This document shows positions 22,103 through 30,038 of a DNA stretch of 64,000 nt, in pieces. The position numbers and the translations under genes are program-made. The notes under the pieces are model-generated. The model had not been told where the DNA came from. It saw only the letters and a list, made by a program, of their open reading frames with translations, and did no database searches. The stretch is from the NCBI RefSeq assembly GCF_003967035.1, contig NZ_AP018560.1, positions 1 to 64,000 on the forward strand, read 5' to 3'. This stretch comes from Aerosticca soli. Lineage in GTDB: Bacteria > Pseudomonadota > Gammaproteobacteria > Xanthomonadales > Rhodanobacteraceae. The first letter of the stretch is position 1; each line of letters begins with the position of its first letter.

Positions 22103-23182
22103 ATGTCCGAGATCGAGAAACCCGCCCGGCGCATCAAGGGCCGTGGCGCCGCGTCCTTCACCGTCGGCCGCTTCGAGCGGCGCACCTACCAGGCCGAGGA
22201 CGACGGCTGGCATCACGAGGAAGAAGCCGCGCCGCGCCTGCCTACGCAAGTGCGCGAGGACATCGCGCGCAGTGTCATCAGCCGCAACGATTCGCCCGAC
22301 GTCGGCTTCTCGCAGTCGGTCAATCCGTACAAGGGCTGCGAGCACGGCTGCGTGTACTGCTTCGCGCGGCCGAGCCACGCCTATCTCGATCTCTCGCCGG
22401 GGCTCGACTTCGAGACCAAGCTCTTCGCCAAGACCAACGCCGCCGCGCGGCTGCGCGAGGAGCTGGCCAGGCCCGGTTACCGCTGCAGCCCGATCGCGCT
22501 CGGCATCAACACCGACGCCTATCAGCCGATCGAGCGGCGCTACCGCGTCACCCGGCAATGCCTGGAAGTGTTCGCCGAGACGAACCACCCGGTCAGCTTC
22601 GTCACCAAGAGCGCGCTGATCGAACGCGATCTCGACCTGCTCGCCGAGATGGCGCGGCGCGGCCTGGTCAGCGTGCATTTCTCGGTGACCACGCTCGACA
22701 ACGCGCTCGCCTCGCGCATGGAGCCGCGGGCCAGCGCGCCGCACGCGCGGCTGCGCGCCATCGAGCGCCTGAGCGCGGCCGGCGTGCCGGTCGGCGTGAT
22801 GGTCGCGCCGGTGATCCCGATGATCACCGACCGCGAACTGGAGGCCATCCTGGAAGCCGCTTACGAGCACGGCGCGCGCTCGGCCGGCTACGTGTTGCTG
22901 CGCCTGCCGCACGAGCTCAAGGACATCTGGCGCGAATGGCTCGGCATCCATTTCCCCGACCGCGCCGAGCACGTGATGAGCCTGATCCGGCAGATGCGCG
23001 GCGGCAAGGACTACGACAGCGCCTTCGGCACGCGCATGCGCGGCGAAGGTCCGTTCGCCCAGCTCATCGCGCAGCGCTTCGCCAAGACGGCGCGCCGGCT
23101 CGGCTACGGCGCGCCGCCGGCACTCAACAGCGGTGATTTCATGCCGCCACGCAAGGCCTCGCCGCAGGGCGAGCTGTTTTGA
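22103..23182 (+). CDS. PA0069-family radical SAM protein
   Basis: A 359-residue radical S-adenosylmethionine protein of the SplB/PA0069 group. The iron-sulfur cluster motif is CxxxCxxC: CEHGCVYC, within NPYKGCEHGCVYCFARPSH (about residues 74-92). GINTDAYQPIE and the conserved VAPVIPMITD and HELKDIWREWL follow. The relatives include DNA photoproduct lyases, but the substrate of the PA0069 family is not established. ATG 22103 starts MSEIEKPARRIKGRGAA, which matches the family; the frame continues upstream without similarity. The stop lies four bases from the end of the convergent UbiB-like gene. Confidence 0.9.
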   Translation: MSEIEKPARRIKGRGAASFTVGRFERRTYQAEDDGWHHEEEAAPRLPTQVREDIARSVISRNDSPDVGFSQSVNPYKGCEHGCVYCFARPSHAYLDLSPGLDFETKLFAKTNAAARLREELARPGYRCSPIALGINTDAYQPIERRYRVTRQCLEVFAETNHPVSFVTKSALIERDLDLLAEMARRGLVSVHFSVTTLDNALASRMEPRASAPHARLRAIERLSAAGVPVGVMVAPVIPMITDRELEAILEAAYEHGARSAGYVLLRLPHELKDIWREWLGIHFPDRAEHVMSLIRQMRGGKDYDSAFGTRMRGEGPFAQLIAQRFAKTARRLGYGAPPALNSGDFMPPRKASPQGELF

Positions 23183-23186
23183 CTGC

Positions 23187-24881
23187 TCAGTCGGCGTTGC
23201 GGTCTGCCGCGCGTTCGATCTTGCGGTCACGGCGCCAGGCGTTGATCGCCAGGCCCGCGCCGAGCAGCAGGCCGGCGCTGATGAATAGGAAGGACAACGC
23301 CGGCAGGCCGAATACCGTGGGCCCGCCCTGCACGCGGGCAGTGAGCGCCGCGGCGATCACCAGCGCGGCCATGATCACGCCCGCACTGATGCGGTTGGCA
23401 ATCTTCTGCAGGCTTTCCATCATGCGCGATTCCTCGAGCCCGTCGATGCGCACGCGCAGGCGGTTCTCGGCCAGGGTGCGCAAAATCGCGGCGACGTGCT
23501 GCGGCGTGTGGCGTGCCAGTTCCTGCAGGTCCAGCCATTCGCTGGCCAGATTGGAGGGGCTGAGCGTGCCGAGCGCATGCCGGCGCAGCACGTGCTCCAG
23601 ATGCGACTCCACCGCGTCCCGGGTCTTGAGGCCCGGATCGAGCGCGCAGGTCACCGCCTCCAGGTTGAGCAGAGTCTTGCCGAGCAGGCTGAGTTCCGGC
23701 GGCGGACGCAGCCCGCAGGCCGCGCCCACGCGGGTGAGTTCCAGCACCAGGCGTCCCTCGGAAGGATGCTGGTTATCGCGGTCCGTGCCGGCATAGGCGG
23801 CCACCAGCTGCTCGACCTGTCGCCGGTACTGCCCATGGCGGAAGTCTTCGAGCGGCGTCCCCAGCGATTCGCTGATCTCGCCGACCTGGTCGCCGTCACC
23901 GGAAATCGCGCCGAGCAGCAGCTTGAGCAATGCCTGCCGGGTGCGCGGCACCAGCCGCGCGACCATGCCGAGATCAAACAGCGCCAGCCGGTGGTCATCC
24001 ATCAGCAGCACGTTGCCGGGATGCGGGTCGGCATGCACCAAACCGTGCACGAAGACCTGGTCCAGATAGGCGCGCAACAGCTGCAGGGCTTGCTCCTTGA
24101 GCGGATGCTCCAGCCGCCGCAGCGGCGGAATGCGGGTCACCTTGATGCCGTGCACGCGCTGCATGGTCAGCACGCGCGTGGTACTGAGATCCTCCAGCGG
24201 GGCGGGCACGAACAGCAGCGGGTAGTCGCGCAGGTTGCGGGCGAAGCGGCGCAGGTTGTCCGCCTCCTGCTCGAAGTTGAGTTCGCTGGCCAGGCTGTGC
24301 CGCAGCTCGCCGACCAGCTCGGTGAAACCGTAGCGACGGCCGATGTCGGTCATCCGGTCCGCGGCCCCGGCGAGCTGCTCGAGAATGGCCAGATCATCAC
24401 GCAGGGTCTGCGCGATGTGCGGGCGCTGCACCTTGAGCACCACCTCGCGGCCGTCGCGCAAGCGCGCCGCGTGGACCTGTGCCACCGAGCCGGCCGCCAG
24501 CGGCTCGTCGTCGAAATCCGCGAACAGGGTGTTGATGCGCACATCGAGCTCTTCCTCGATGATGCGGCGCACCTCTTCCACCGGCACCGGCGACACCGCA
24601 TCCTGCATGCGCTCGAGCGCCTCGATGTAGGCGGGCGGCACCAGGTCGGGCCGGGTCGACAGCAGCTGGCCCAGCTTGACGAAGGTGGGTCCCAACGCCT
24701 CGAGATCGCGCACGAAGGCTTCGGGCTGGCCCGCCGGCTCGGCCGCGATCGTCTCGTCGGCCAGCAGCGAGGCCTGCGGGTCGAGCTCGAGTCCGCTGAA
24801 CAGCCCGGCCTTGCGGTAACGCAGCAGGAAGGCACCGATTTGCGCGTACCTGGACAGACGGCTGGTTTCGTTCACCTTCAA
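23187..24881 (-). CDS. ABC1/UbiB-family atypical kinase
   Basis: A 564-residue protein of the ABC1/ADCK/UbiB protein-kinase-like family, which supports ubiquinone synthesis or lipid homeostasis. Diagnostic features are the KxGQ motif in FVKLGQLLSTRPDLVP (about 67-82), the Ala-rich loop AAGSVAQVHAA replacing the usual P-loop, HGLVHADPHPGNVLL as catalytic loop and FDLGMVARL as the metal-binding motif. Two membrane helices close the C terminus (about 500-550), as in UbiB. No other ubi genes are nearby, so it may be a UbiB paralogue rather than ubiB itself. It is the downstream neighbour of a DUF1161 gene. Confidence 0.88.
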   Translation of the reverse strand: MKVNETSRLSRYAQIGAFLLRYRKAGLFSGLELDPQASLLADETIAAEPAGQPEAFVRDLEALGPTFVKLGQLLSTRPDLVPPAYIEALERMQDAVSPVPVEEVRRIIEEELDVRINTLFADFDDEPLAAGSVAQVHAARLRDGREVVLKVQRPHIAQTLRDDLAILEQLAGAADRMTDIGRRYGFTELVGELRHSLASELNFEQEADNLRRFARNLRDYPLLFVPAPLEDLSTTRVLTMQRVHGIKVTRIPPLRRLEHPLKEQALQLLRAYLDQVFVHGLVHADPHPGNVLLMDDHRLALFDLGMVARLVPRTRQALLKLLLGAISGDGDQVGEISESLGTPLEDFRHGQYRRQVEQLVAAYAGTDRDNQHPSEGRLVLELTRVGAACGLRPPPELSLLGKTLLNLEAVTCALDPGLKTRDAVESHLEHVLRRHALGTLSPSNLASEWLDLQELARHTPQHVAAILRTLAENRLRVRIDGLEESRMMESLQKIANRISAGVIMAALVIAAALTARVQGGPTVFGLPALSFLFISAGLLLGAGLAINAWRRDRKIERAADRNAD

Positions 24882-24929
24882 GTCTCCGCGCTTCGGCGCC
24901 CGGCAGTGATTTTCAAATTGGCAGGGCCT

Positions 24930-24956
24930 GACCGGGGTCGTGGACAGACCCCGGTC
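24930..24956 (-). terminator. Hairpin between the DUF1161 and UbiB-like genes
   Basis: Perfect 10-base stem GACCGGGGTC/GACCCCGGTC with a 7-base loop, 17 bases downstream of the DUF1161 stop (24974). There is no T run on either side, so it is either a Rho-assisted or pausing hairpin. Confidence 0.45.
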
Positions 24957-24973
24957 GCCCTGGACAGCGAAGG

Positions 24974-25243
24974 TCAGCCGCTCGAACGGCTCGAGGCCGG
25001 CGCCTGGCCGCCTTCATCGTCCACGCCGCGGGTGTAGACGATCTTCTTGCTGTCGCCTTCGCAGCTGCCGACCACCTTGCCGTCCTTGTCGTCGGCCTGG
25101 TCGGCGGGCACCACTTCCAGGCTGTAATGCGGGATGTTCTTGGCCTTCAGTTTGGCGTCGATCTGCGCCTTCACTTCGTCGCACGAGGCATGGGCGAATA
25201 CGGGCAGCAGGGAGGCCAGGAGCAGCGCGGGCAGTTTGTTCAT
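24974..25243 (-). CDS. Small secreted DUF1161-family protein
   Basis: An 89-residue exported protein. Residues 1-19 are a signal peptide (MNKLPALLLASLLPVFAHA) followed by SCDEVKAQIDAKLKAKNI, the conserved DUF1161 start, and GKVVGSCEGDSKKIVYTRG, the conserved second half. Two cysteines remain in the mature protein and could pair in the periplasm. The function of DUF1161 is unknown. The longer open frame upstream of ATG 25243 lacks homology. The C-terminal tail (DDEGGQAPASSRSSG) is low complexity. Confidence 0.8.
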   Translation of the reverse strand: MNKLPALLLASLLPVFAHASCDEVKAQIDAKLKAKNIPHYSLEVVPADQADDKDGKVVGSCEGDSKKIVYTRGVDDEGGQAPASSRSSG

Positions 25244-25450
25244 GACTCGGGACTCCGGCAGTGGGCAGGTGGATGGCACGCTCCGCAGCAGGCCACGCCT
25301 GCGCGTCGGGGCGCCGACCATGTTGCCGGCCGACGGTGGTGCCGATGTGAAGCCCGGAGGGCGTGCGATGACGCCGGCGCAGGCGGCCAGTGAAGCGGGC
25401 CATCGGGAATGGTTTCGTATCCATCCACAGCACCGCCGCGCCTTGTGGGG

Positions 25451-25466
25451 ACTGCATGTATGCAGT
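25451..25466. promoter_or_regulatory. Operator-like palindrome ahead of the RES/Xre pair
   Basis: ACTGCAT-GT-ATGCAGT, perfect 7-base arms around a 2-base centre, 31 bases ahead of the antitoxin ATG at 25497, directly followed by AT-rich TAAATTCAAAT. Toxin-antitoxin pairs of this type repress themselves by antitoxin binding to such palindromes near the promoter. Confidence 0.6.
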
Positions 25467-25496
25467 AAATTCAAATCTCACTTCACCGAGAGCGTC

Positions 25497-25898
25497 ATGC
25501 CGCACGCCACGCGGGTAGCGATCAAGGACCCCTCCAGCCAGCTCGACGCCCCCGGGTTGCGGGCATTCTTCCGTCTCGCCGAAGCCTGGAAACTGCGCGC
25601 TGCCGAGCAGCGACGCCTGCTCGGGGATCCGCCCGAATCCACCTTCTACAAGTGGAAGCGGCTGCAGCAGGGGCCGCTCAGCCGCGACACCCTGGAGCGC
25701 ATCAGCTACCTGCTCGGCATCTGGAAGGATCTGCAGATTCTGTTTCCCGATCCGGCACAGGCCGACGCCTGGTTGCGCAAGCCCAATCAGGCCAGCCTTT
25801 TCGGCGGCCATTCGGCGCTGGAGCGCATGCTCTCGGGCAACGTGGCCGATCTCTACGTGGTACGCCAGTATCTCGATGCCCAGCGCGGCTGGGGCTGA
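25497..25898 (+). CDS. Antitoxin of the Xre/MbcA/ParS type (DUF2384)
   Basis: A 133-residue protein placed directly before a RES-domain toxin. It has an Xre-like helical N-terminal part (about 17-65, FFRLAEAWKLRAAEQRRLLG, then STFYKWKR, the recognition-helix-like segment, and TLERISYLLGIWKDLQILFP) and a C-terminal MbcA/ParS toxin-binding part with the typical AWLRKPNQASLFGGHSALER. It should neutralise the toxin and repress the operon, probably through the palindrome at 25451-25466. ATG 25497 is the family-like start; the ribosome site (GAGAG) is weak. Confidence 0.88.
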   Translation: MPHATRVAIKDPSSQLDAPGLRAFFRLAEAWKLRAAEQRRLLGDPPESTFYKWKRLQQGPLSRDTLERISYLLGIWKDLQILFPDPAQADAWLRKPNQASLFGGHSALERMLSGNVADLYVVRQYLDAQRGWG

Positions 25899-25956
25899 GC
25901 GCGGCGCATGCACGCCGTCGCGGCCGGCGATACCGGCAGCGCGGATACTTTCCGGC

Positions 25957-26652
25957 ATGGATACGCAAGCACCCGAGCCGCCCCGGCGGCGCATCCGCTG
26001 GCAGCAGGCCTGGCGCATCGTCTCGAGCCGGTTTCCGCCGGTGGGCGTGTTCGACCGCATCGCCGATCCGGCCGATCTGGACGCGGTGTTCGCCCTCGAG
26101 GCCATGACCCACCCGCGCCTGCGCGAGGAGGCCGGCGCACTGGCACTGATTCCCGCCGCAAGACGCATCAGCGGGCCCGGATCGACCCCGGTGATGGCGG
26201 CCTTCACGCATCTCAATCCGGAAGGGAGTCGTTTCTCGGACGGCAGCTGGGGCGTGTTCTACGCCGCCCACCGGCTGGAGACCGCCATCGAGGAAACCGT
26301 CTATCACCGCGAGCGTTTTCTCGCGGCTACCGCCGAACCGGCCTGCGAACTGGAGATGCGCTGTTACCGCACCCGCGTGAACGGCAGTCTGCACGACATC
26401 CGCGGCGGCTGGAAGGCCGCGCACGATCCGGACGTCTATACGGCCAGCATCGCACTCGCGCGCAGGCTGCGGGCGAGCGGTTCGGATGGCATCGTGTATG
26501 ACAGCGTGCGCGATCCGGGCGGCGAATGCGTGGCCGCCTTCTACCCGGACGTGGTCGGTCCCTGCATCCAGGCCGAACACCTGCGTTATTGCTGGGATGG
26601 TGCGCGTATCGACAAGGTACTCACCGTCAACGCCCGTGAGCGGCGGCGCTGA
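25957..26652 (+). CDS. RES-domain toxin (NAD-degrading family)
   Basis: A 231-residue RES-domain protein. RES toxins of type II toxin-antitoxin systems (MbcT, ParT, Res) break down or transfer NAD+, stopping growth. The characteristic parts are R-x-Y/F near the N terminus (FPPVGVFDRIADP), GSRFSDGSWGVFYAAHRLET (about 88-107, the family G-x-R-F...G-x-x-Y-x-A) with AIEETVYHRERFL after it, and GIVYDSVRDPGGECVAAF near the C terminus. The gene starts 58 bases after the antitoxin stop, at ATG 25957; the open frame extends further upstream without similarity. No lesion is visible, so it may be active. Confidence 0.88.
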   Translation: MDTQAPEPPRRRIRWQQAWRIVSSRFPPVGVFDRIADPADLDAVFALEAMTHPRLREEAGALALIPAARRISGPGSTPVMAAFTHLNPEGSRFSDGSWGVFYAAHRLETAIEETVYHRERFLAATAEPACELEMRCYRTRVNGSLHDIRGGWKAAHDPDVYTASIALARRLRASGSDGIVYDSVRDPGGECVAAFYPDVVGPCIQAEHLRYCWDGARIDKVLTVNARERRR

Positions 26653-26700
26653 CGCTCGCGGGCACACTTCCCTGTGCCCCGCGTTTTTCTCATCCGTTGT

Positions 26701-27312
26701 TTAGAAGCGGTAGCCGAAGCTCAGGCCGTAGACCCACGGATCGACCTTGGCCTTGCCGACCTTGGCGCCGCCGACCTTGACGTCGCTTTCGATATCGATC
26801 CAGCGCACGTCGGCGGTGATCAGCCACTTGTCGGACAGCTTGAAATCCAGGCCGGCATGCGCGGCGACGCCCCAGCTGTCATCGATCTGCACCTTGGCGC
26901 CCTTGAGGATGCCGCGGCCCTTCTCGTCGAAGAAGTGGGTGTAGTTGACGCCCACGCCGACGAACGGCGAGATCTGGGCCTCGGGCATGAAGTGGTAGTT
27001 GACGCCGATGGTCGGCGGCAGGTGCTTGGTGCTGGCGGCCTTCTGGCCATTCAGCTTGACGTCGTGCTTGAACGGCAGCGCAGCCAGCACGTCCAGGCCG
27101 ACGTTGGGGTTGAACATGTATTCGAGACTGGCGCTCGGCTTGGTGTCGTTGTTGATGTGCGCCTTCATGCCGGCGAGGGTACCGTTGTCGGATTTGGGAT
27201 CGACGACATGGGCGCCAAAGCGGACCACCCAGTTGTCCTCCGCATGGGCGGCAGGCAGCGCGGCACAACCGAAGGCGGCGGCAAGTAGGGGCAGCAGGAT
27301 CTTGGTTTTCAT
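26701..27312 (-). CDS. ompW: OmpW-family outer-membrane protein
   Basis: A 203-residue protein with a signal peptide (residues 1-24, ending AAHA) and an eight-stranded beta-barrel of the OmpW family: VRFGAHVVDPKSDNG, PTIGVNYHF, ISPFVGVGVNYTHFF and the final VDPWVYGLSFGYRF ending in aromatic-Arg-Phe. OmpW forms a narrow hydrophobic channel and responds to oxygen, stress and nutrient state in enterobacteria. ATG 27312 starts MKTKILLPLLAAAF; the frame runs upstream without signal. It diverges from the 3-hydroxyacyl-CoA dehydrogenase gene across a 223-base gap. Confidence 0.92.
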   Translation of the reverse strand: MKTKILLPLLAAAFGCAALPAAHAEDNWVVRFGAHVVDPKSDNGTLAGMKAHINNDTKPSASLEYMFNPNVGLDVLAALPFKHDVKLNGQKAASTKHLPPTIGVNYHFMPEAQISPFVGVGVNYTHFFDEKGRGILKGAKVQIDDSWGVAAHAGLDFKLSDKWLITADVRWIDIESDVKVGGAKVGKAKVDPWVYGLSFGYRF

Positions 27313-27535
27313 GGGGTTCGTTCCATTTGGGATTGATGCGGACGGCATTGTTGAAAAGGTTGTCATTGCGTTAATTGACGCTGGTCATGTTTGCCCGCCA
27401 GGCTGACGTCCCTGCGACGAGACGCCGCGCCGGCGGCCTCGGACAGCGGCACGGGTGTGCAAAGGCGCGCCGGCTTGGTCCGTGCCGGGAGATCATCGGC
27501 CGGCCGAACGGGCAGCGATCAATGGGAATCGAGGG

Positions 27536-28465
27536 ATGGACATGCAGCTACCTTCCACTGCGATCCTGGGCGCCGGGCTGATGGGCATCGGCATCGCCGT
27601 GCATGTCGCCCGCCACGGCCACGGCGTGCGGCTTTTCGATCCCGATCCGGCGCGCTTGCAGGCGATTCCCGCGGCGGCGCGGGGCATCCTTGCCGAGCTC
27701 GCCGATGCTGGCCGGTTCGATCCCCAGGACACCGACGCCGTGCTCGCCCGTCTCGATACGGCCGAGCGGCTGGCCGACGTGGCCGACGCCGGCTGGCTGA
27801 TCGAGGCGGTGCCCGAGCGGTTGCCGCTCAAGCAGGCGCTGTATGCGGAGCTGGAAGCCCTGATCGACGCCGGCGCGATCATCGCCAGCAATACCAGCGG
27901 ACTGCCGCCGGACGAGCTCGCCGCGCGCATGCGCCATCCCGAGCGGCTGCTGATCGCCCATTTCTGGAACCCGCCGCATGTCATTCCGCTGGTGGAGCTG
28001 GTGCCGGGCAGTGCCACCGACCGCGCCTTGCTCGAGCAGGTCCGCGGCTGGCTCGACGGCATGCAGCTGGAGGCCGTGGTGCTGGAGAAGGCCGTGCCGG
28101 GTTTCATCGGCAATCGGCTGCAATTCGCCCTGTTGCGCGAGGCGCTCGCCATCGTGCAGAGCGGCATCGCCGATGCCGCCACGGTGGACCGGGTGGTGCG
28201 CGCCTCGCTCGGCCGCCGCTATGGGATGGTCGGTCCGCTGGAAGGCGCCGACATGGGCGGCCTCGATACCTTCGCCGACATCGCCCGTCACCTGCTGCCG
28301 CGACTGGCACAGGGCACCGACGGGCTGGACCTGCTCGAGCGGAAAGTGCGCGAAGGCAAGACCGGCGTGCGCAGCGGCGAAGGCTTCTACCGCTGGGACG
28401 ACGCGCGGCGCGAGCGCATCGCGCAACGGCGCCTCCATCTGCTGCGCCACGGGCTCAAGCCCTAG
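27536..28465 (+). CDS. 3-hydroxyacyl-CoA dehydrogenase family protein
   Basis: A 309-residue NAD-dependent dehydrogenase. The N-terminal Rossmann fold begins with ILGAGLMGIGIAVHVARHGH (glycine motif about 10-18). The catalytic region has SNTSGLPPDELA and HFWNPPHVIPLVELVPG (histidine of the His-Glu pair), and the C-terminal domain has PGFIGNRLQFALLREAL. HFWNP instead of HFFNP places it near the carnitine-dehydrogenase or lambda-crystallin side of the family rather than classic 3-hydroxybutyryl-CoA dehydrogenase, so the substrate is open. ATG 27536 follows GAGGG; an ATG two codons on (27542) is also possible. It converges with phhA. Confidence 0.85.
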   Translation: MDMQLPSTAILGAGLMGIGIAVHVARHGHGVRLFDPDPARLQAIPAAARGILAELADAGRFDPQDTDAVLARLDTAERLADVADAGWLIEAVPERLPLKQALYAELEALIDAGAIIASNTSGLPPDELAARMRHPERLLIAHFWNPPHVIPLVELVPGSATDRALLEQVRGWLDGMQLEAVVLEKAVPGFIGNRLQFALLREALAIVQSGIADAATVDRVVRASLGRRYGMVGPLEGADMGGLDTFADIARHLLPRLAQGTDGLDLLERKVREGKTGVRSGEGFYRWDDARRERIAQRRLHLLRHGLKP

Positions 28466-28493
28466 GCCCGGCGCTGACGGCGGTGCGGGCCGG

Positions 28494-29387
28494 TCAGGTG
28501 TCGCTGCCGGCGGCGAAGCCCACGCGGGTACCGCGCTGGTACACGTGATCGGTCGCCAGCACGTCGGCGGCGGCAAGCGGCGGCTGTGCGGCAAGACGTG
28601 CGTAGAGCGGGGTGAAATCCGGTCGCGTCGCCGCGAACAGCTGCTCGAAGTCGTCGATCACGAAATAGGTCTGCTGGTAGCTGTCGATGCGGTAACGCGT
28701 GCGCATGACCCGTTCGAGATCGAAACCGATGCGGTTGGGCGCGGGCGATTCCAGGCTGTAGATGGATTCGCCCTTGGAGCTGACGATGCCGGCGCCATAG
28801 ATGCGCAGGCCCTCATCGGTGCGGATCAGCCCGAATTCCACCGTGTACCAGTACAGCCGGGTCAGCAGGGTGAGTGCCTCGCGACCGATGGCGAAGGCCT
28901 TCATGCCGCCCTGGCCGTAGGCCTGCATGTAGTCGGCGAACACCGGATTGAGCAGCAGCGGCACGTGGCCGAAGAGGTCATGGAAGAGGTCGGGCTCGGA
29001 GAGGTAATCGAGCTGCTCGGGCTTCCTGATCCACCAGGTCACCGGAAAGCGACGGTGGGCCAGGTGATCGAAGAACACCTCATCGGGCAGCAGGCCTTCC
29101 ACCGCCACCAGTGTCCAGCCGGTGGACCGGCCCAGCACCCGGTTGAGTTCGGAGAACTTCGGAATGCCGCCATCGCCCAGGCCGAAGCGGGTGACACCAT
29201 CGAGGAACTCGCGGCAGGCGCGCCCGGGCAGCAGTTCGCACTGGCGGCGAAACAGCGCATCCCAGACGCCATGATCGGTGGGCGAGTAATCGGCCCACGG
29301 CTGTTCCACCACGCCGGTGGCGTAGACCGGCACATAACCGCGGTCGGTCTGCTGGTGTTCCACCCTGCGCTGGCTCGGCGTCGACAT
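28494..29387 (-). CDS. phhA: Phenylalanine 4-hydroxylase
   Basis: Hydroxylates phenylalanine to tyrosine with tetrahydropterin and non-heme iron. The 297-residue product matches the compact bacterial enzyme, and the iron ligands are visible: H136 and H141 in LFHDLFGHVPLL and E184 in YWYTVEFGLI, close to the Chromobacterium numbering. ATG 29387 has AGGAG eight bases upstream. The Lrp/AsnC gene is divergent, and the control region between them holds two matching palindromes, one overlapping a -10-like TATGCT for phhA. Expected control is amino-acid-responsive regulation by that neighbour. Confidence 0.96.
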   Translation of the reverse strand: MSTPSQRRVEHQQTDRGYVPVYATGVVEQPWADYSPTDHGVWDALFRRQCELLPGRACREFLDGVTRFGLGDGGIPKFSELNRVLGRSTGWTLVAVEGLLPDEVFFDHLAHRRFPVTWWIRKPEQLDYLSEPDLFHDLFGHVPLLLNPVFADYMQAYGQGGMKAFAIGREALTLLTRLYWYTVEFGLIRTDEGLRIYGAGIVSSKGESIYSLESPAPNRIGFDLERVMRTRYRIDSYQQTYFVIDDFEQLFAATRPDFTPLYARLAAQPPLAAADVLATDHVYQRGTRVGFAAGSDT

Positions 29388-29415
29388 GGCAGCGGGCTCC
29401 TGACGGCCTTGTATT

Positions 29416-29432
29416 GCGCAAGCATAGTGCGC
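29416..29432. promoter_or_regulatory. Lrp-type operator, phhA side
   Basis: GCGCA-AGCATAG-TGCGC: palindrome with 5-base arms and a 7-base centre. As a whole it is the reverse complement of 29479-29495 with one mismatch in 17. On the minus strand its centre reads TATGCT (29426-29421), a -10-like hexamer for phhA 34 bases ahead of the ATG. Confidence 0.7.
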
Positions 29433-29478
29433 TTCAGGTGGCAATGGCGTGCATTTACTGTGCAAATATCGGCCCATG

Positions 29479-29495
29479 GCGCACTATACTTGCGC
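29479..29495. promoter_or_regulatory. Lrp-type operator, regulator side
   Basis: GCGCA-CTATACT-TGCGC: same palindrome as 29416-29432, centre to centre 63 bases away, or about six helical turns. Its centre holds TATACT (29485-29490), a -10-like hexamer for the Lrp gene, whose GTG lies at 29526. The layout suggests a phased octamer-type binder repressing both promoters. Confidence 0.7.
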
Positions 29496-29525
29496 TCATC
29501 GACCATGGATTGACAGAAAATTGCC

Positions 29526-29996
29526 GTGCAGAGCCTCGACCGCACCGACCTGCGCCTGCTCGCCATCCTGCAGGCCGAGGGGCGCATCACCCAGGCCGAG
29601 CTGGCCGAACGCGTCAACCTGTCGCCCTCGGCCTGTCTGCGGCGCGTACAGCGCCTGGAGGCCGCCGGCGTGATCGTCGGCTATGCCGCCCGCATCGCCC
29701 CGGAGGCCGTCGGCCTCGGGCTGCAGGCTTTCGTGCGCGTGCAGCTTGCCCGGCACGAGGGCGAGGCCATCGCCCGTTTCGTCGAACGCCTTGCCGGTTG
29801 GGACGAGGTGGTGGCCTGCCATGCGCTGAGCGGCGACATGGACTATCTGCTGCAGGTGTACGTGACCGACCTTGCGCATTTCTCCCGCTTTCTGCTCGAC
29901 CGGTTGTTGAACGAGGCGGGCGTGGCGGACGTCAATTCCAGCTTCGTGCTGCGTACGGTCAAATGCGCGCCGGGCCTGCCGCTGCCGCCGTCCTGA
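29526..29996 (+). CDS. Lrp/AsnC-family transcriptional regulator
   Basis: A 156-residue feast/famine regulator. An N-terminal helix-turn-helix (about 6-50, LDRTDLRLLAILQAEGRITQ and VNLSPSACLRRVQRLE) is followed by the RAM ligand-binding domain (about 65-145, including ACHALSGDMDYLLQVYVTD, where amino acids usually bind). It starts at GTG 29526; no strong ribosome site is visible. It diverges from phhA, and the shared gap has twin palindromes, so it very probably senses an aromatic amino acid and controls phhA and itself. Similar PhhR-free arrangements with Lrp-type regulators are known in xanthomonads, but the ligand is inferred. Confidence 0.92.
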   Translation: MQSLDRTDLRLLAILQAEGRITQAELAERVNLSPSACLRRVQRLEAAGVIVGYAARIAPEAVGLGLQAFVRVQLARHEGEAIARFVERLAGWDEVVACHALSGDMDYLLQVYVTDLAHFSRFLLDRLLNEAGVADVNSSFVLRTVKCAPGLPLPPS

Positions 29997-30038
29997 TGCC
30001 GCCGCGGGCATCGCCTTGCCGTTAGACTTGCCCGAGCG

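Noticed and set aside
26701-27366. Longer OmpW start at 27366
   Set aside because: The added 18 residues precede a complete signal peptide; the mature-type start MKTKILLPLL at 27312 fits export.
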